The notes under the pieces: generated by a model
Database searches by the model: none
The model's input: the letters and a program-made list of their open reading frames with translations, nothing else
What the model was told of the DNA's origin: nothing
Position numbers and translations under genes: made by a program
Shown: piece by piece, positions 24,303 through 35,906 of the stretch
Layout of the letters: each line of letters begins with the position of its first letter
Numbering within the stretch: position 1 is the first letter of the stretch
Assembly: GCA_002197995.1 (NCBI GenBank)
Contig: NGZR01000001.1
Coordinates: forward strand, 4,650,001 to 4,714,000
DNA: 64,000 bases
Source: Gaeumannomyces sp. JS-464
Taxonomy: Eukaryota; Ascomycota; Sordariomycetes; Magnaporthales; Magnaporthaceae
Direction: 5' to 3'

Positions 24303-25430
24303 ATGGCATCAACAATGGCGTCGATCATGGATCTGTCCAGCCGCTGCGACGAGCTCCGGTCACCAGGAGCCATCAACCTCATCGTGTCCATGTGAGCGTC
24401 TCCAAGCAAACAGCAACTCCCATTCTGTGCTGACACCGACGCCGCCGTGACCGCGCTACAGAATAATCGTCATCGGCATGCTCATCTCGTACCTCCCCCA
24501 ACACTACCGAATCATCTCGCGCGGCACCTCGGAGGGCATCTCGCCCTACTTTGTCCTGCTCGGCGTCACCTCGGCCACCTCGGGCTTCGCCAACATTCTT
24601 ACGCTACCCCAGTCCCGCCAGGACGTGGCCTGCTGCAAGGACCTCGACACATTTCACTGCCTCGCCGGCCTGCTGGGAATCGCCCAGCTGGGTGTCCAGT
24701 GGATATGCTTTGCTATAATGTTGGTCTTTGCTGTTGTCTCTCACTCTGGTTTGGGATCGATCTAACAGATGCCTTTACGCGCAACTCCAGCCTCGTACTG
24801 TTCCTCGTGTTCTTCCGTTACGACAACGCGACCGTCTCGGCCGATGAAGAAGAAGACCTCGCAAACGAGGAGCAGCCGAGGTGGCAGACGGCGGTGGCGG
24901 TGGCGTGCATCTGCTTCCTGCACGGGTTGGCCGTCATAGTGACTACGGCCGTCATCGGCTACGTCTTCCCGCAGCACCTGTCAGGCTGGGCCAACACCTT
25001 GGGTCTGTCGGCAGCGGCGCTGGCTGGGGTTCAGTACCTGCCCCAGATCTGGACCACGTATCGACTCAAGCACGTCGGCAGCCTGAGCATCCCCATGATG
25101 TGTATCCAGACCCCGGGCGGTTTCCTCTTCGCTAGCAGCCTGTTTGCCCGTTTCGGACCGGCGGGATGGAGCTCCTGGGGCATCATCTTGCTCACCGCCT
25201 CCATGCAGGGCATCCTACTCTCCATGGCCATATACTACGAGATCAGGCGCGACAAGAGCCACGTCGAGGTGGCCCCCGCCATCGCATCAGACGGGGCGAC
25301 AGGGCGGGCTTCGAACGGGGCCGCCGTCGTGGCCGAGCCCCACGGGTCGTCTTCCGCGGATTCCGACGCCCCGGCCGAAAGGCAGCCTCTGCTGAAGGCG
25401 TCTGGGAACGGCGCACCCTACAGGACGTAG
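24303..25430 (+). CDS. PQ-loop repeat membrane protein (SLC66-like)
   Basis: Seven-helix membrane protein with two PQ-loops, LPQHYRI (about residue 40) and LPQIWTTYR (about residue 198). The family includes vacuolar/lysosomal cationic amino acid and cystine exporters and other small transporters; the substrate cannot be read here. Three exons: 24303-24391, 24462-24719, 24791-25430; 328 residues, and the joined length is an exact multiple of three. The second donor (AT|GTTGGT at 24720) is weak, but it is the only choice that joins ICFAI onto ILVLFLVFF in phase. A nearby AG at 24767-24768 cannot be used in frame. The loop after helix 4 is acidic (SADEEEDLANEEQ). The C-terminal tail is Ala/Ser-rich and ends ERQPLLKASGNGAPYRT, with a dileucine-type PLL that could direct vacuolar sorting (inference). 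Confidence 0.85.
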
Positions 25431-27827
25431 AAGAAGGGAACTGCAACAGGCTCGCCAAAGTCCGGAAACTTTGTGCACGCCGATCGAAACGTATCATTTG
25501 GGCGGAAAGACGTCGCAGAGCTTTCGTCTTCTTTTTCTATCTCGGAGGGGGCCCACAACGAACAGCGCCCAGGGTATCTCCTTTTTTTTTCTCTTTCTAT
25601 TTTCCGTTGTACTCTTTTTGTTTTTTTGTTTTTTGGAGACTCGGATTGTTCTTGCGGCGACTCTATTTCTTGAATAACTACGGGCATAAATTCATTCAAG
25701 CCACATACCTAGACATAGATCTTTTTTGCGAGATCATATACCTAGGTATATATATGATGGACATGCGCCTTGTGGCGGCGTCGGGATCTTCTCCCAAAGG
25801 AAGAAAAACAGCCGCAATGGCCCTGTTTCACAGCACACCGACCGCCATGGCAGCTCTTGCATCCCTGGGCATGTTCCCTGTCAGAAGAAGGGAGGCTGTC
25901 AGGTGCTGTCAAAGCGCCGGAAACGGAACGAGATGGTTTCCTCAAACCAGCGGCGCCAAGATCTGAGCGGCGACGTCACAGGGAGACGTGGGCAGCGCAG
26001 GGACGTTCCCAGACGTTATGTCTCATGACATGAGAGGTTGCGGCTCTGCGGGCACGTACTTCGGCTCGCCGTGGGTGCCGACTGGGTTCGGCCAGAAACC
26101 AGAAGCAAACCTGGCGTCCTCAAGGATTTGGAAGACTTGCAACGCGGTGCAAGGGCTTCGCACGTGGCTCCAAAAGTCGGCTCGATGTGGTTGGTCGATG
26201 GCGTCGGGAAATAAGCGCTGCGCAGGTTTGGGATTATGCTTCGTGTCTCCTGGTTTTTATGCTTTTGTCCTCTGGCGTGTTTTCCCTCCTCCTGCTAGTC
26301 CTTTTTTCTCCCCCTCGCCTTACTTCGGACGCAGGTTTGGGAGGGGGTGGAGTGGTGGAGTGGTGGATCGCCCCCTACCCGGGCGCTGTTTTCATGCATT
26401 TGCGTGACGGCTGTTCGGCTCTGTCTCCTCGCCGGCCACTCACCGCTAGGTAGGTAGGTGGTAGGTGGTAGGTAGGTACCTACCTATGAGAAGAAACCCA
26501 GAGCGTCCCTGACCGGCAGTTGCCCACGCCAGCCCCGACCGCGAGCCGCGGCGGCACGGGTCTAGAAGATACAGACCGACGACGGCTCAATCTGGGGCTG
26601 TGGCAAGAGCAAGAGCGGCAGGACTTCAGCCTGAGGTTGGCGTTGCATTCGGGAAGGAGGCTGAATTAAGCTATCAATTCGGCAGGTAACCCATTGTCCC
26701 AGCGCATGCGCACAGATGTTGGTCAGGGGGCACGAGGGGACAGGTGGGACGAGGGATACCCAAGGCTCAACGGATAGGGCTTCGGATGGCTGCACATGTC
26801 AACGTGGACAATCTGACAGTGGAACCCCCTGAATAGAATTCAGATCAATCTCGATCTGATCGGGCGGTTAGGTGGACTCTGGCCGTGCCTGTCCGTTTTG
26901 TTGTGCACCGTGGCACTTGCCCAACTCGGGGGTGGGCACGGTGGGGTCGCTGGCGGTCCACATTCGGAAGGGTCAAACCCACCCGCTTGAATTAAAAGCT
27001 CCAAGATCGCCAGCGTCAGGTCAAAAGGAGTGATCGACGCCGACTAGAAACCGTCAATCTCGACCTCGACGTCTCATGTGGCTGTTTACCCACCACGCAC
27101 CGCCCGCTCCCAGCCAGCTTGAGCCCTGCCCTGCGGAGTTTCGGGACCACTTACCGGCGAGGGGCAGAAATGCGCCGGGCAAATCCACGATCCATCGAGA
27201 CTCGGCGCCCTACAGGAGCCTGGCCTGGAACTTCCCGCCGCCATAGCCTGCCACCAAGACCTGCCAGGTACCAGGCATCGCCATGCTTGACAAACAACGG
27301 CCCACCGCAGCCACCACGGTAGGCCAGCTTCAGGAGCCCCGGCCACGGTGGTGTGGTGTGCCCTGGATGGGCTCGTGGGCTACGACGCATGACGTGGCGT
27401 GCATGGCGGCGCGGCGCCACGTTCCTTTCCTCTCTTTACCTGCAAGCCGCCGCTTCTTTGACCATCCTCCTCTGTTCCCCCGAGCTCTTCTCCTCATGGG
27501 GTTAGCCAAGGCTTCAGACTTCCTTGCACCCAACACTCTCCCTTTCCTTTCCGGGGGTTGTTCTATCACCAATATGTCGCTCTCTTGCCTCCGCATCCCT
27601 TTCTGTTCCCTGTATAATCACTCCTGTTGACCGGGCTGGCCTCCTGATTATGCATACGACCCCATCTCCATTCTTACTATTCTTTTCTAATTACCAATCG
27701 TTTCCGGAAAACGAGGCACGTTCTCTTCTTACACACCTGCCTACCGAACTAAATAGGCCACAGCACCTAATAATCATATCCTCCACTTCTCCGATCCATA
27801 ATCGACGAGCACTGGTGAACCGAAGCC
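25431..27827. other. Gene-free region of 2.4 kb
   Basis: Holds pyrimidine-rich 3' UTR-like DNA (25530-25660), the TAGG microsatellite with an 18-bp palindrome (26447-26486), and the promoter/leader of the PAN protein gene. No frame shows conserved protein features. Confidence 0.6.
26447..26486. repeat. TAGG-type microsatellite ending in an 18-bp palindrome
   Basis: Irregular TAGGTAGG/GGTGGTAGG repeats close with the perfect palindrome TAGGTAGGTACCTACCTA (26469-26486). Related TAGGTACCTA motifs occur at 46394, 47709 and 53501, always between genes. Confidence 0.85.
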
Positions 27828-29428
27828 ATGGGTGACAACTTCCGCGGGGGTCGGTTCAATGGGGGTGGAGGAGGTGGTGACGGAGGACCAAGTGGTGGCC
27901 CGAGAGGCGGCAGAGGGGGCGGAGGCGGAGGCGGTGGTGGCGGAGGACCAGGTGGTGGCCCAAGAGGCGGCAGAGGGGGCGGAGGCGACAACAACGACGG
28001 TCAGAAGGGAAACACATCACCGTGTCCTGGGGCCAACGGCACGACCATCGGCACCAGCCAATCCTTTAGGCTACAATGCGGCCTCAACATCGGGGGCGAT
28101 GTTCTCCGGGAGATACCCATGTCTAGCTTTGTCGGGTGTGTCGACAGCTGTGCGTCAACGCACCCGCGCTGCGACGGTGTTTCGTTCAACGGCAGGACCT
28201 GCCGCCTCCGCGCTGGCGCCAACGTTGGCCAGACGTCAAGGCCATCGGAAAACTTCGACTCTGCCCTCGCCATCTTCCCCACCGGTCTCAACTCGCAATG
28301 CAGCACTCTGGGCTCTTCGATGCAGACTGGCCCTACTGCGGGCTCCAAGCGCTACGAGGTAGCGTGCGGCAAGGTCCTCGATGGCGGCGACATCCTCCAG
28401 CAGCACACAGCCACGTTTTTCGATTGCGCCGAGCTTTGTTCCCGATCCAGTGCCTGCGTTGCCGTATCCTACGACTGGAACATGACTAATGGGTTTAATA
28501 ACTGCTACCTGAAAATAATGTCGCGGACCTTGCTAGCGTCCAAGACATTGATACCGCCATACTTGACCGCGGTGGCGGCGCTGGGGGCGGGCCGGCTGGG
28601 CAGCCCGCAAATCCTGCTCCCCCAGCCTCACCATCACTGCCGACCGGTGGACAGGGTGTAATGCCCGTGCCTGTCCCAGGCGCCCCGTCTGCTTCTTCGA
28701 CTCGGTCGCCCCCTGCCCTAAACCCGGTTGTGTCCTCAAGACCATCGGCACCACCAGCGCGAGCGTCTGGCGCTACGACCACCCCAGCGCTGCCGCAGTC
28801 CATGACGGCGCCCGGCGCATCCTCGGCCACTTTTGCAACATCGACGCGCGGGACACTCGTGCAGCCGCCAGCAGCGGGTGCCGGCAACTCAACGCCGGCT
28901 GAGCAACCGCCGGCCGGGGCGGCCAGCTCTCAGGCCTGGATCGCCGCCCCCGTGGTTGGCGGTGTCGCAGCTGTTATGCTAATCGCTGTTGTATTTGCCA
29001 TATGGGGCCGTCGGCGCAGCTGGATCCGGGGCTGGGGGTCGCGGGGCAAGAGCGACGGCAGTGATATTGACAGGAGCATGGGTGGCAAGAAGGACGGTGG
29101 TGGCAAAGGGCAGGCTGAAAGCGACGATGAGTGGCTGCGCGATGCGGAGCGGGGAGCAGCTGGCATGGGCGCCGGAGGCCGCAGCAGCATGGCCGGCAGC
29201 GCCAGCCGGAGCATCCGGAGCAGCAGAAGCAGCATCAGTCGGGACGGGTTGACGGCTGGTTCGCGACCCGACTCAATACCGGCCATGCCCCCGCCGCCGG
29301 GCCAGACGACACCCAGGTACGAGGTTAAACAGGGCAGGATGGCGCTCCGCGACAGCCTGAACGGGCTGTCGCAAAACAGCCCCGGGACCGGCGCGATCCC
29401 GAGCTTCCTGAGAGATTCGAGAGTCTAG
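27828..29428 (+). CDS. Gly-rich PAN/apple-domain membrane protein
   Basis: About 533 residues after repair, one exon. The N-terminus (residues 5-60) is almost only Gly, Arg and Pro and includes two near-identical DNA blocks (27886-27926 and 27946-27986) that arose by local duplication. Two Cys-rich PAN/apple-like modules follow (FRLQCGLNIGGD... FVGCVDSCAS...CDGVSF; then YEVACGKVLDGGD...CAELCSRSSACVAVSYD), then a Ser/Thr/Pro/Ala linker likely to be O-glycosylated, one membrane helix (WIAAPVVGGVAAVMLIAVVFAIW) with a basic GRRR stop-transfer, and a Ser-rich cytoplasmic tail. This fits a cell-surface sensor or adhesin-like protein of unknown ligand. No signal peptide is visible, so either the Gly-rich start is genuine or an upstream exon is missed. 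One frame break: an A short in the run 28512-28515. Confidence 0.78.
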
Positions 29429-29954
29429 CGTTCGACCTAGCGCAACCGGATAAAGCCGACTCAAATCTACCTTCCTCAAATCATCACTCCTACTTTGATC
29501 CATGTTTTGGCAATATGGGAGGATATCGGTCGGTGTTTGTGGGCTCTCCGTCAATCTTTACTACTGTTGCTCGAACCATGATCGGTTCGTGATATACCCA
29601 TACGGGGAAAGATGCAGGATAGTGCTTGCTATGAGATGGGCCCCTAATTTTAATCACGGAAAGGGCAAAAAAAAAAAAAAAAAAAAAAAAAATATGATAC
29701 CCTCGTTTGAATTTCCCTGTGTACCTGCATAATTATCGGGTTAACATGGGATTTGTGAGGCCAGTGAAACATTTTTCGGGGTCTATTAGGGCACATTCAT
29801 GATTGGAAGCAACCAAGATGGTTTTATTGGTCCCAAAATTTCCACGCATGAATTTCCATCCCAAGTAAATCACGTCTAAAATTCGTTATCTTCTATTAAC
29901 AGGCATAAAGGACCTTGAAGCCGCCCCGTGCTCATAATCACCGCCTCCAGCCCC
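29429..29954. other. Convergent 3' intergenic region with A26 tract
   Basis: Between the PAN gene stop and the GS-HQR stop. Contains A26 at 29667-29692 and is otherwise AT-rich UTR-like DNA. Confidence 0.65.
29667..29692. repeat. A26 homopolymer
   Basis: Uninterrupted A tract in intergenic DNA about 240 bp past the PAN gene stop. No flanking target-site duplication or retroposon body was seen. Confidence 0.9.
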
Positions 29955-31523
29955 TTAAGCAGAGCCGGCAGCCTTGACCGCGGGCACCTCCTCGTCGAGC
30001 GGCAGGATGTCGGGAAGGGGCCCAACAGGGCAGATGCTGAAGGGGTTGATCTGCTTGTGGCTCTTTGTGTAGTGGCTCTTGATGTGCAAGAAGTTGGTCG
30101 TGTCCTTGAAGGCGGGCACGTTCCAGTAGAGGTGACGGATGTACTTGTGCAGATGAGGGTAGCCCGAGCGGATGTCGCGGATGTTGCACTTGAAGTGCTG
30201 GACATATACGGGCTATGCAGGGGACACTAGTTAGCGACTACGTCCAGCGCTTGGGGGCAGGAGTACCTATCTATCTGGCACATCTACGTATGTTAGGACT
30301 TACATCGAACCGGATAAGGGTCGGGAATCTTTGGTGTCACAAATCAATGTCAGCATACGCCGGTCGGTGAGGGGCATCAAGTTATTTAAAAACAACAGAA
30401 TCCCGGGAACTCACAGCCTGACGTCGACCTCGGTGATCTCCTTGCCAAACCAGAACGGACCCTCGGTCGTGGCGAAGTGCTTCTCGGCCCGGTCGAGGGC
30501 CTCAAACAGGGCAACAACGTTCTTGCCGTACGCCTCTTGGGTGGTGGCGAAACCAGACTTGTAAACGCCGTTGTTGATCTTGTCGTAGGTCCACTGTATG
30601 AGGTACAAAAAAAATCACAGGGTGTTAGAGAATTGAAAAGTCTGGTGGTCAAGTGTCCCGAAAGCCTCTCCCCTCCGTTCGTCTCTTACCTCGTGCGTCT
30701 CCTCAATCTCCTTCTGCAGAGCCTCCGGGTACAGCACAACGTTCTTGTACTTGTCCTCGAGCAGGTGGTCGAACTCGGTGCCGAAGAAGCGCAGGATCTC
30801 GGAGCTCTCGTTGCTGACGATGGTCTTTGCGACCTTGTCGTACAGCACCGGCACGGTGAAGCGGCCCTCGTAGCCGGGCTCGACCTGGAAGTAGACCTGG
30901 CGGAGGTGCGTGAAGCCCCCGTGCTCCTCGACGGGAGCCGGCACGACGTTCTCGCCCTCGGCGTCGGCGTCGTCCGGCGTGGCGAAGCGCCACCCCTGCT
31001 CGCCCAGGTGCCAGTGGACCGACGAGAAGGAGACGTAGTCCTCGAGGCCCTTGAGCTTGCGCGCGATCAGCGTCCGCGTCGCCCAGGGGCACGCGTAGCT
31101 GACGTAGAGGTGGTACCGCCCCTTCTCGGGCGGGAACCGCGCGCCCGGCTCGCGGGAGATGAAGTTGCGGAACGACGACACCTGCCGCTTGAACTCGCCC
31201 GACTCGTCGTCGGGCTTCACCCAGTCCGTGATCTTGCCGCCTGAAGATGTCTTTTGGTGGGGACCAACAACACCATGAAGGATTCGTCCTGATTCAGCAG
31301 GTTATGTCTTTTACCAAATGGGGAAAATAAGGGTGGCCTTCGCGATTTACACACTCACCATCCTGGCTTGGGTTTTGCTTGGTGAGAGCAAAGAGTGCCC
31401 GTGTGTGTGGTTTCGTGTGGGGATATCTCGCAAAACCGCGATGGACAAGGTCCGGTATCCAACTCTGCCCACGTTCAGTGCTTGTTTCTGTCTGCAAAGA
31501 CTGCCGAATATAGACAGGCTCAT
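29955..31523 (-). CDS. S-glutathionyl-hydroquinone reductase (Ecm4/omega-class GST-like)
   Basis: Reduces glutathionyl-hydroquinones using glutathione; fungal Ecm4/Gto proteins belong here. Exons: 31523-31359, 31250-30690, 30593-30415, 30328-30304 (25 nt), 30212-29955; all junctions keep phase and there is no frame break. The catalytic Cys is in [11 protein letters not shown]; downstream are [18 protein letters not shown] and [22 protein letters not shown], the family signature. The second-exon start [15 protein letters not shown] is the usual beginning of the cytosolic enzyme once an initiator Met is added, and exactly one ATG (31361-31359) sits against the GTGAGT donor. Upstream in-frame ATGs at 31523 and 31589 would add an Arg-rich, acid-poor leader ([14 protein letters not shown]...[12 protein letters not shown]) typical of mitochondrial import. 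Length is 341 residues from the near ATG and 395 from 31523. Which start is used is unknown. Confidence 0.9.
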
Positions 31524-31589
31524 CAAGCTTTCTTGTGATGGAGGGCAACGGGCAGCAACGAGGAGCCTCCAACCCCACGCAACTGGCAT

Positions 31590-32599
31590 GCAGGGAAACT
31601 CGCTCTGTATTTATAGGATATCAAATACCGTGCCTCTGCTGTCTTGGGATGGGCCAAGCTTGCTGTGGGGTATCGCAGCAGGTACCTACATAGAAGCTCA
31701 CGCGCAAGGGAGCACGAGCTCGATGAAACTGCGCTTGCAGGAGCTTCGTCATACTGAGGTAGGTTGATGCGGGGAACGTCAATGGATGTGCTCCACACGA
31801 TGCGGTGATTAAGATATGCTGACTGAGCAGCACCGTCGACCCTGAAGGAGGGCATTTGTCAACCTTACTCTATACTATCATCATCGGCATCTCCAGCAAG
31901 CAGCCGCCCGCGACGGTGCTTTAGTTGATGCTCACCACCTTACTTGTACTCAAATCTAGGCCTGCCTACTCGCCAACTAGGTGTAGGTACGATACTCAAG
32001 TCCTTTGGGTTCGCCGACTCGCCATCCTCGTACCAGTATCGTGGCTCTAAAATCCACCTACTCAACCATCATCCACCAGGGCTGACTAAGTCCTCTGCAT
32101 GTACCCGTCGCCCGCAAAGCCCGTGTCGCCGAAGCCCCATCCTGTTCAGGAAAGTATCCTTCTTGGCAAAAAGTCGCAGTCAACAGCTACTATTTACCAT
32201 AGCAGGGATGGCAACTCTGAACATCTCACGAGCTGTCGCTAGTGGTTCAAACTGCTACGATCCTATTCATCACGCACCATTTTAGTTTCTTCGCCAAATA
32301 CATGCAAGGACCCGGGATACCCTGGAGCATACCTTCAAACGGGGTAGCTGGCGGCCGGGGCATTGGTGTAAACCTAAAACCAAGAATCAAACATGAGTGG
32401 AGAGAATGCGCGGCAAGATGGGGCATTCCAGCTAAGAAATTTCAAAGTTGTTGGTGAAAAATATCATTTCCAACCCCAAACAATACAGTAGAAGAAGAAT
32501 GTTCTATTCTAGGTTACTTGAACCTCGGGGCCAAACCATCGCGTGCGCAGAAAAGTACCCCGCCCATGCCTGAAGCCAATGAAACAGAGAACGAATAAT
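31590..32599. other. Intergenic region, GS-HQR upstream and UBA1 3' flank
   Basis: About 1 kb on the plus strand with short chance frames only. A GGTTCAAAC stretch near 32244 resembles a tRNA B-box but has no fitting A-box or cloverleaf. Confidence 0.6.
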
Positions 32600-35500
32600 C
32601 TATCGGACCTTGACCTTCAGATAGGGCACCTCGACGTCCTCGCCGTCCGCATCTTCCGTCACCACCTCAAAGATGACCTCCTGTTGGTGCTCTGGTATCG
32701 GCTTCTTGGTGATGAACTCAACCAGCTGGCTCAGCTTCATGAGATATCGCTCCTTGAGCTTAGCCGGCGGAAGAAGGCCGCGTATAGCAGGCTGACGCCC
32801 GAGCTCAGCATCGTGATCGTCAGACCCCTCTTCTCGAAGTCGTCCATGAGCTCCTGGAGCGTCACGTCACCGAGCTCGAACCGGTCCCAGATCTTGTCCA
32901 GTGTCACTGGGCCGTTGGGACCCTTGTACTCCACTTTGGGGCTGGCGATCGGCTCGCTGAACCCGAAGAAGGGCAGCGCTAGGTTCACGAACCCATTCTT
33001 GTACTGCTCGATGTCGTCCTTGCCGTCGATGATCTTGTACAGCTCCAGAACCACCAGGCCCGTCACCAGCGCCGTTGTGGTCGCGATGGCTGGAATGATC
33101 TTGCCCGCGATGAACTTGGTCTTGTGTCGGTCCGCATGCTCGATCTTGTAGTTGGCCGCCCGCAGGTTGCTGGCAGCCGTGATGAAGTCAATGTGGTGGT
33201 TCGTGTCGTCGTCCTTCTCGAACTCCACCGGCGTCAGCTTGAAGCCTGCTATGTCCTTAGGCGCCGGTAGCTCCTTCGTGATCTGCTCCAACTCGTTGGT
33301 GTCATCAAAAGCAGAGGCTCCAGCATTCGGGTCCTGTTTCCGGGACTTGTTAGCATAATACTTCTCAACCGCGTGTTGTTCCATCGGCATTGTCCACAGC
33401 TGGGAGCCCTCCGGTTGACGGCTAAACGTGTCGTCCGCAATCACAACTCACCGGCTCTTTCTCGTCGGCCTGGATCTTGACATCCGGATCCGGCTCAAAC
33501 TCCTCGATGATCATGTTTGAAAGGACATCGAGGAAGTCCTGCTTAGTCTTGTCCTTGACGTTGATGTTGTAGTTGAAGGCATGTAGGCTCGCAGCCGCAA
33601 CCACGAACCCAAAGTGCGAGGCGTCTTCAGGATCGAAGGTGAGCGGGTCAGGAGCACGCTTGGGTCCGGACCAGAATGGCGTTCCTGTCGAAGAAACAGA
33701 ATCCTTGGGGAAGTTGTGCAGAAGTTGGCGGATGGCATTGTTGTAGTTCTTCTCGAAGAGGTTCCGGGCCCATATCACGCAGTCCTCAAACGACCTGGCC
33801 CGGTCCTTGGTCAGGTAGTCACGGAGAGTCTCCAGCGTCTGCTTCTCGTTTCCGCCTTGTTTGAGGGTCGACTCCAGGTAGTTGGGCTGCGACAGGTACA
33901 AGTTCACCGTCTCGGCCGGCCGGATAAAGCTAGAATCGAAAAGTTCCCGAGCCCACGCAATGGTGTGTTCGATTTTGTTGGGGAAACTCCTCAGGGTGCA
34001 CATGGGGAACGACTGCTCTGGCGGGTCTTGAGAGGACGAGTAGGATTCGGTCAGCTTGGGGAGGACCACTTGCGTGTTGCCCTTGGTACCCAAGGTGCCG
34101 CTCTCCAGCAGGGGCTTGTGGAAGAACACGCAGCGGCGGTCGACATATGTCCTCGCCTCCACGTTGTCAAGCGCATTCGTGACACCGTCTAGGCCTCCCC
34201 AGAACTCCTCGTTGAAAATGTGCTCCGTCTCCGGGCTCACACGGTCCTTCAAGCACACGATGTGACCCGACAGTTCGGGGTTCATCAGCTCCGCCGCCTT
34301 GGCCGCACAATCGCTCTTCATCTGACCCACGTCCTTGGGACGGAACAGGAACTGGCGGTTGAGGTTGCTCTTCTCGATGGAGTCCATGTCGGTGATAACG
34401 ATCTTGCCCTCCGGCCCGGTACCAAGCCCAATCATTGCCCAGTTCTTCAGCATCTCACAGCCGATGGCTCCAGCGCCGACGAGGAACTGCTTCATGTTGG
34501 CGATCTTGTCCTGATATCCCTTGCCAAAAACGGCGATCTGGCCGTCATAGCGGCAGTTGAGCGGTCGGCAGAGCTCCTCAGAGCGGGGGATGTTGGTAGG
34601 GAGAGACTCGAGTGAGTCAAAGTACATCCATTGCTTGACAGGGTGGAACTTGCCCGAGACGGCCTTCAGGACCTCTTGGGCGGTGACACCACCGAAGAAG
34701 GCAGCCATGGGGTTCAGGTCGCCCGTGGCCTGGTAGCTCAGCTCGGTGAGAAGCTTCTCGTCAAACTCCACCTCGATCCCAGCGGCCTTGGCAAACTCCT
34801 TGGCCGAGTTCACAATGACAGTGGCGTCCTCGGCGTTGAATGGGCGCGGTAGGCGGCTGTGTGTCTGAGCAAACGCGTGAAGCGCCTGGAAGCCGATGTG
34901 CAACTGCTGTGGGCGGTCGAACTTGGCGTAGTCGGTGATGACAAACTCGGGGTCGGCCAGGGCGTCTGTGAAGCCCTTGAAGTCCAGGAGCTTGGGCATC
35001 TTGACCTGTTGGTACAGTCCACCTCGCTCGTACGTGCCGAGCCCCGAGACATCGCCGATAGAGAAAGTGTAAGGGCCCTTGACGGTTATCTTCCGGGGTT
35101 GGCACCCGTTGAGCTTCTCCATGCCTTGAACTTCGGTAAACGTGACGTAATCGCCGTCTTCGAGGCCGTGTCGCGCATCGTCGGGTGTTGTGACAACGCC
35201 CTCCTCATCGATACCGTTCACCATGCCGTTCAGGGGGTTCTCACCAGTGGCGTCAATGACGGTGAATTGCTTGCCGAAGTCACAGAAGAGGACCCAAACA
35301 GGCCAAATGTGTCAGCGGCGATGAAAAGATACCCTTGGAGTGGCAGTAGTCGCCAACGGTCTTCTGGACGACCAGCGGGGCGTTGGTGAGCACCACGACC
35401 TGGTACTTGTCAAGCTGCGAGAGGTCATCTGTGAGGCCTGACGAGGCGTGGACTTTGACTGGGGTATATGCATTGAGCTCAGCGACGCGGGGGGCCGTGA

Positions 35501-35906
35501 CCTGGTCGCGCGGCTTGCCGACGTCGTCAGGACGCAGGAAGAACTGGGACGAGAGGTCGGCGATGGCAACGGGGGCCGGGTCGTGGAGCGAGAGGCTCTT
35601 GACGCCAGCCAGGGCGATGTTCTTGGCGATCTCGACTCCGAGGCCCTTGAGGCCGGCAATGAGCACGTTGGAGGCGCTCATGCGCTTCATGGCCTCGTGG
35701 CCCAGGACGTAGAGCTGGCGGCTGTAGAGGGACTCGTCGATCTCGCCGGTGCCGACGACGTTGACGACCGAGTCGTCGACCTGCATCCTGGTCACCAGGT
35801 CGACCTCGGGGAGCCGTTGGTCCTATGCAGCAGAGAGCAGCCCGCCGTCAGTTATCGGGTTCCCAGACCGCGCATCGCGAAAGGAGAGGGCCCGACCTAC
35901 CGCCAT
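32600..35906 (-). CDS. UBA1: Ubiquitin-activating enzyme E1
   Basis: Activates ubiquitin by adenylation and thioester formation before transfer to E2s; essential. Exons from ATG 35906: 35906-35901 (MA), 35822-33452, 33333-32600; about 1037 residues after repair. Visible parts are the inactive adenylation half ([17 protein letters not shown]), the active adenylation half ([17 protein letters not shown], then [15 protein letters not shown]), the catalytic Cys at about residue 611 in [15 protein letters not shown], and the C-terminal ubiquitin-fold domain ending VPYLKVKVR. Frame breaks, each one base short: A run 35324-35327, GG 35290-35291 and GG 32769-32770 (plus-strand positions). Repairing all three closes the frame exactly. 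Upstream of 35906 the frame stays open and encodes a basic, NLS-like stretch, so the true or an alternative start may lie further out; no convincing ATG was found. Tandem with the GS-HQR gene. Confidence 0.94.

Noticed and set aside
29667..29692. A-tracts as poly(A) tails of retroposons (also 1395-1442 and 53071-53095)
   Set aside because: The sequences upstream of the three tracts are unrelated and no target-site duplications were seen.
32240..32260. tRNA B-box-like GGTTCAAAC
   Set aside because: No A-box at the right distance and no cloverleaf stems.
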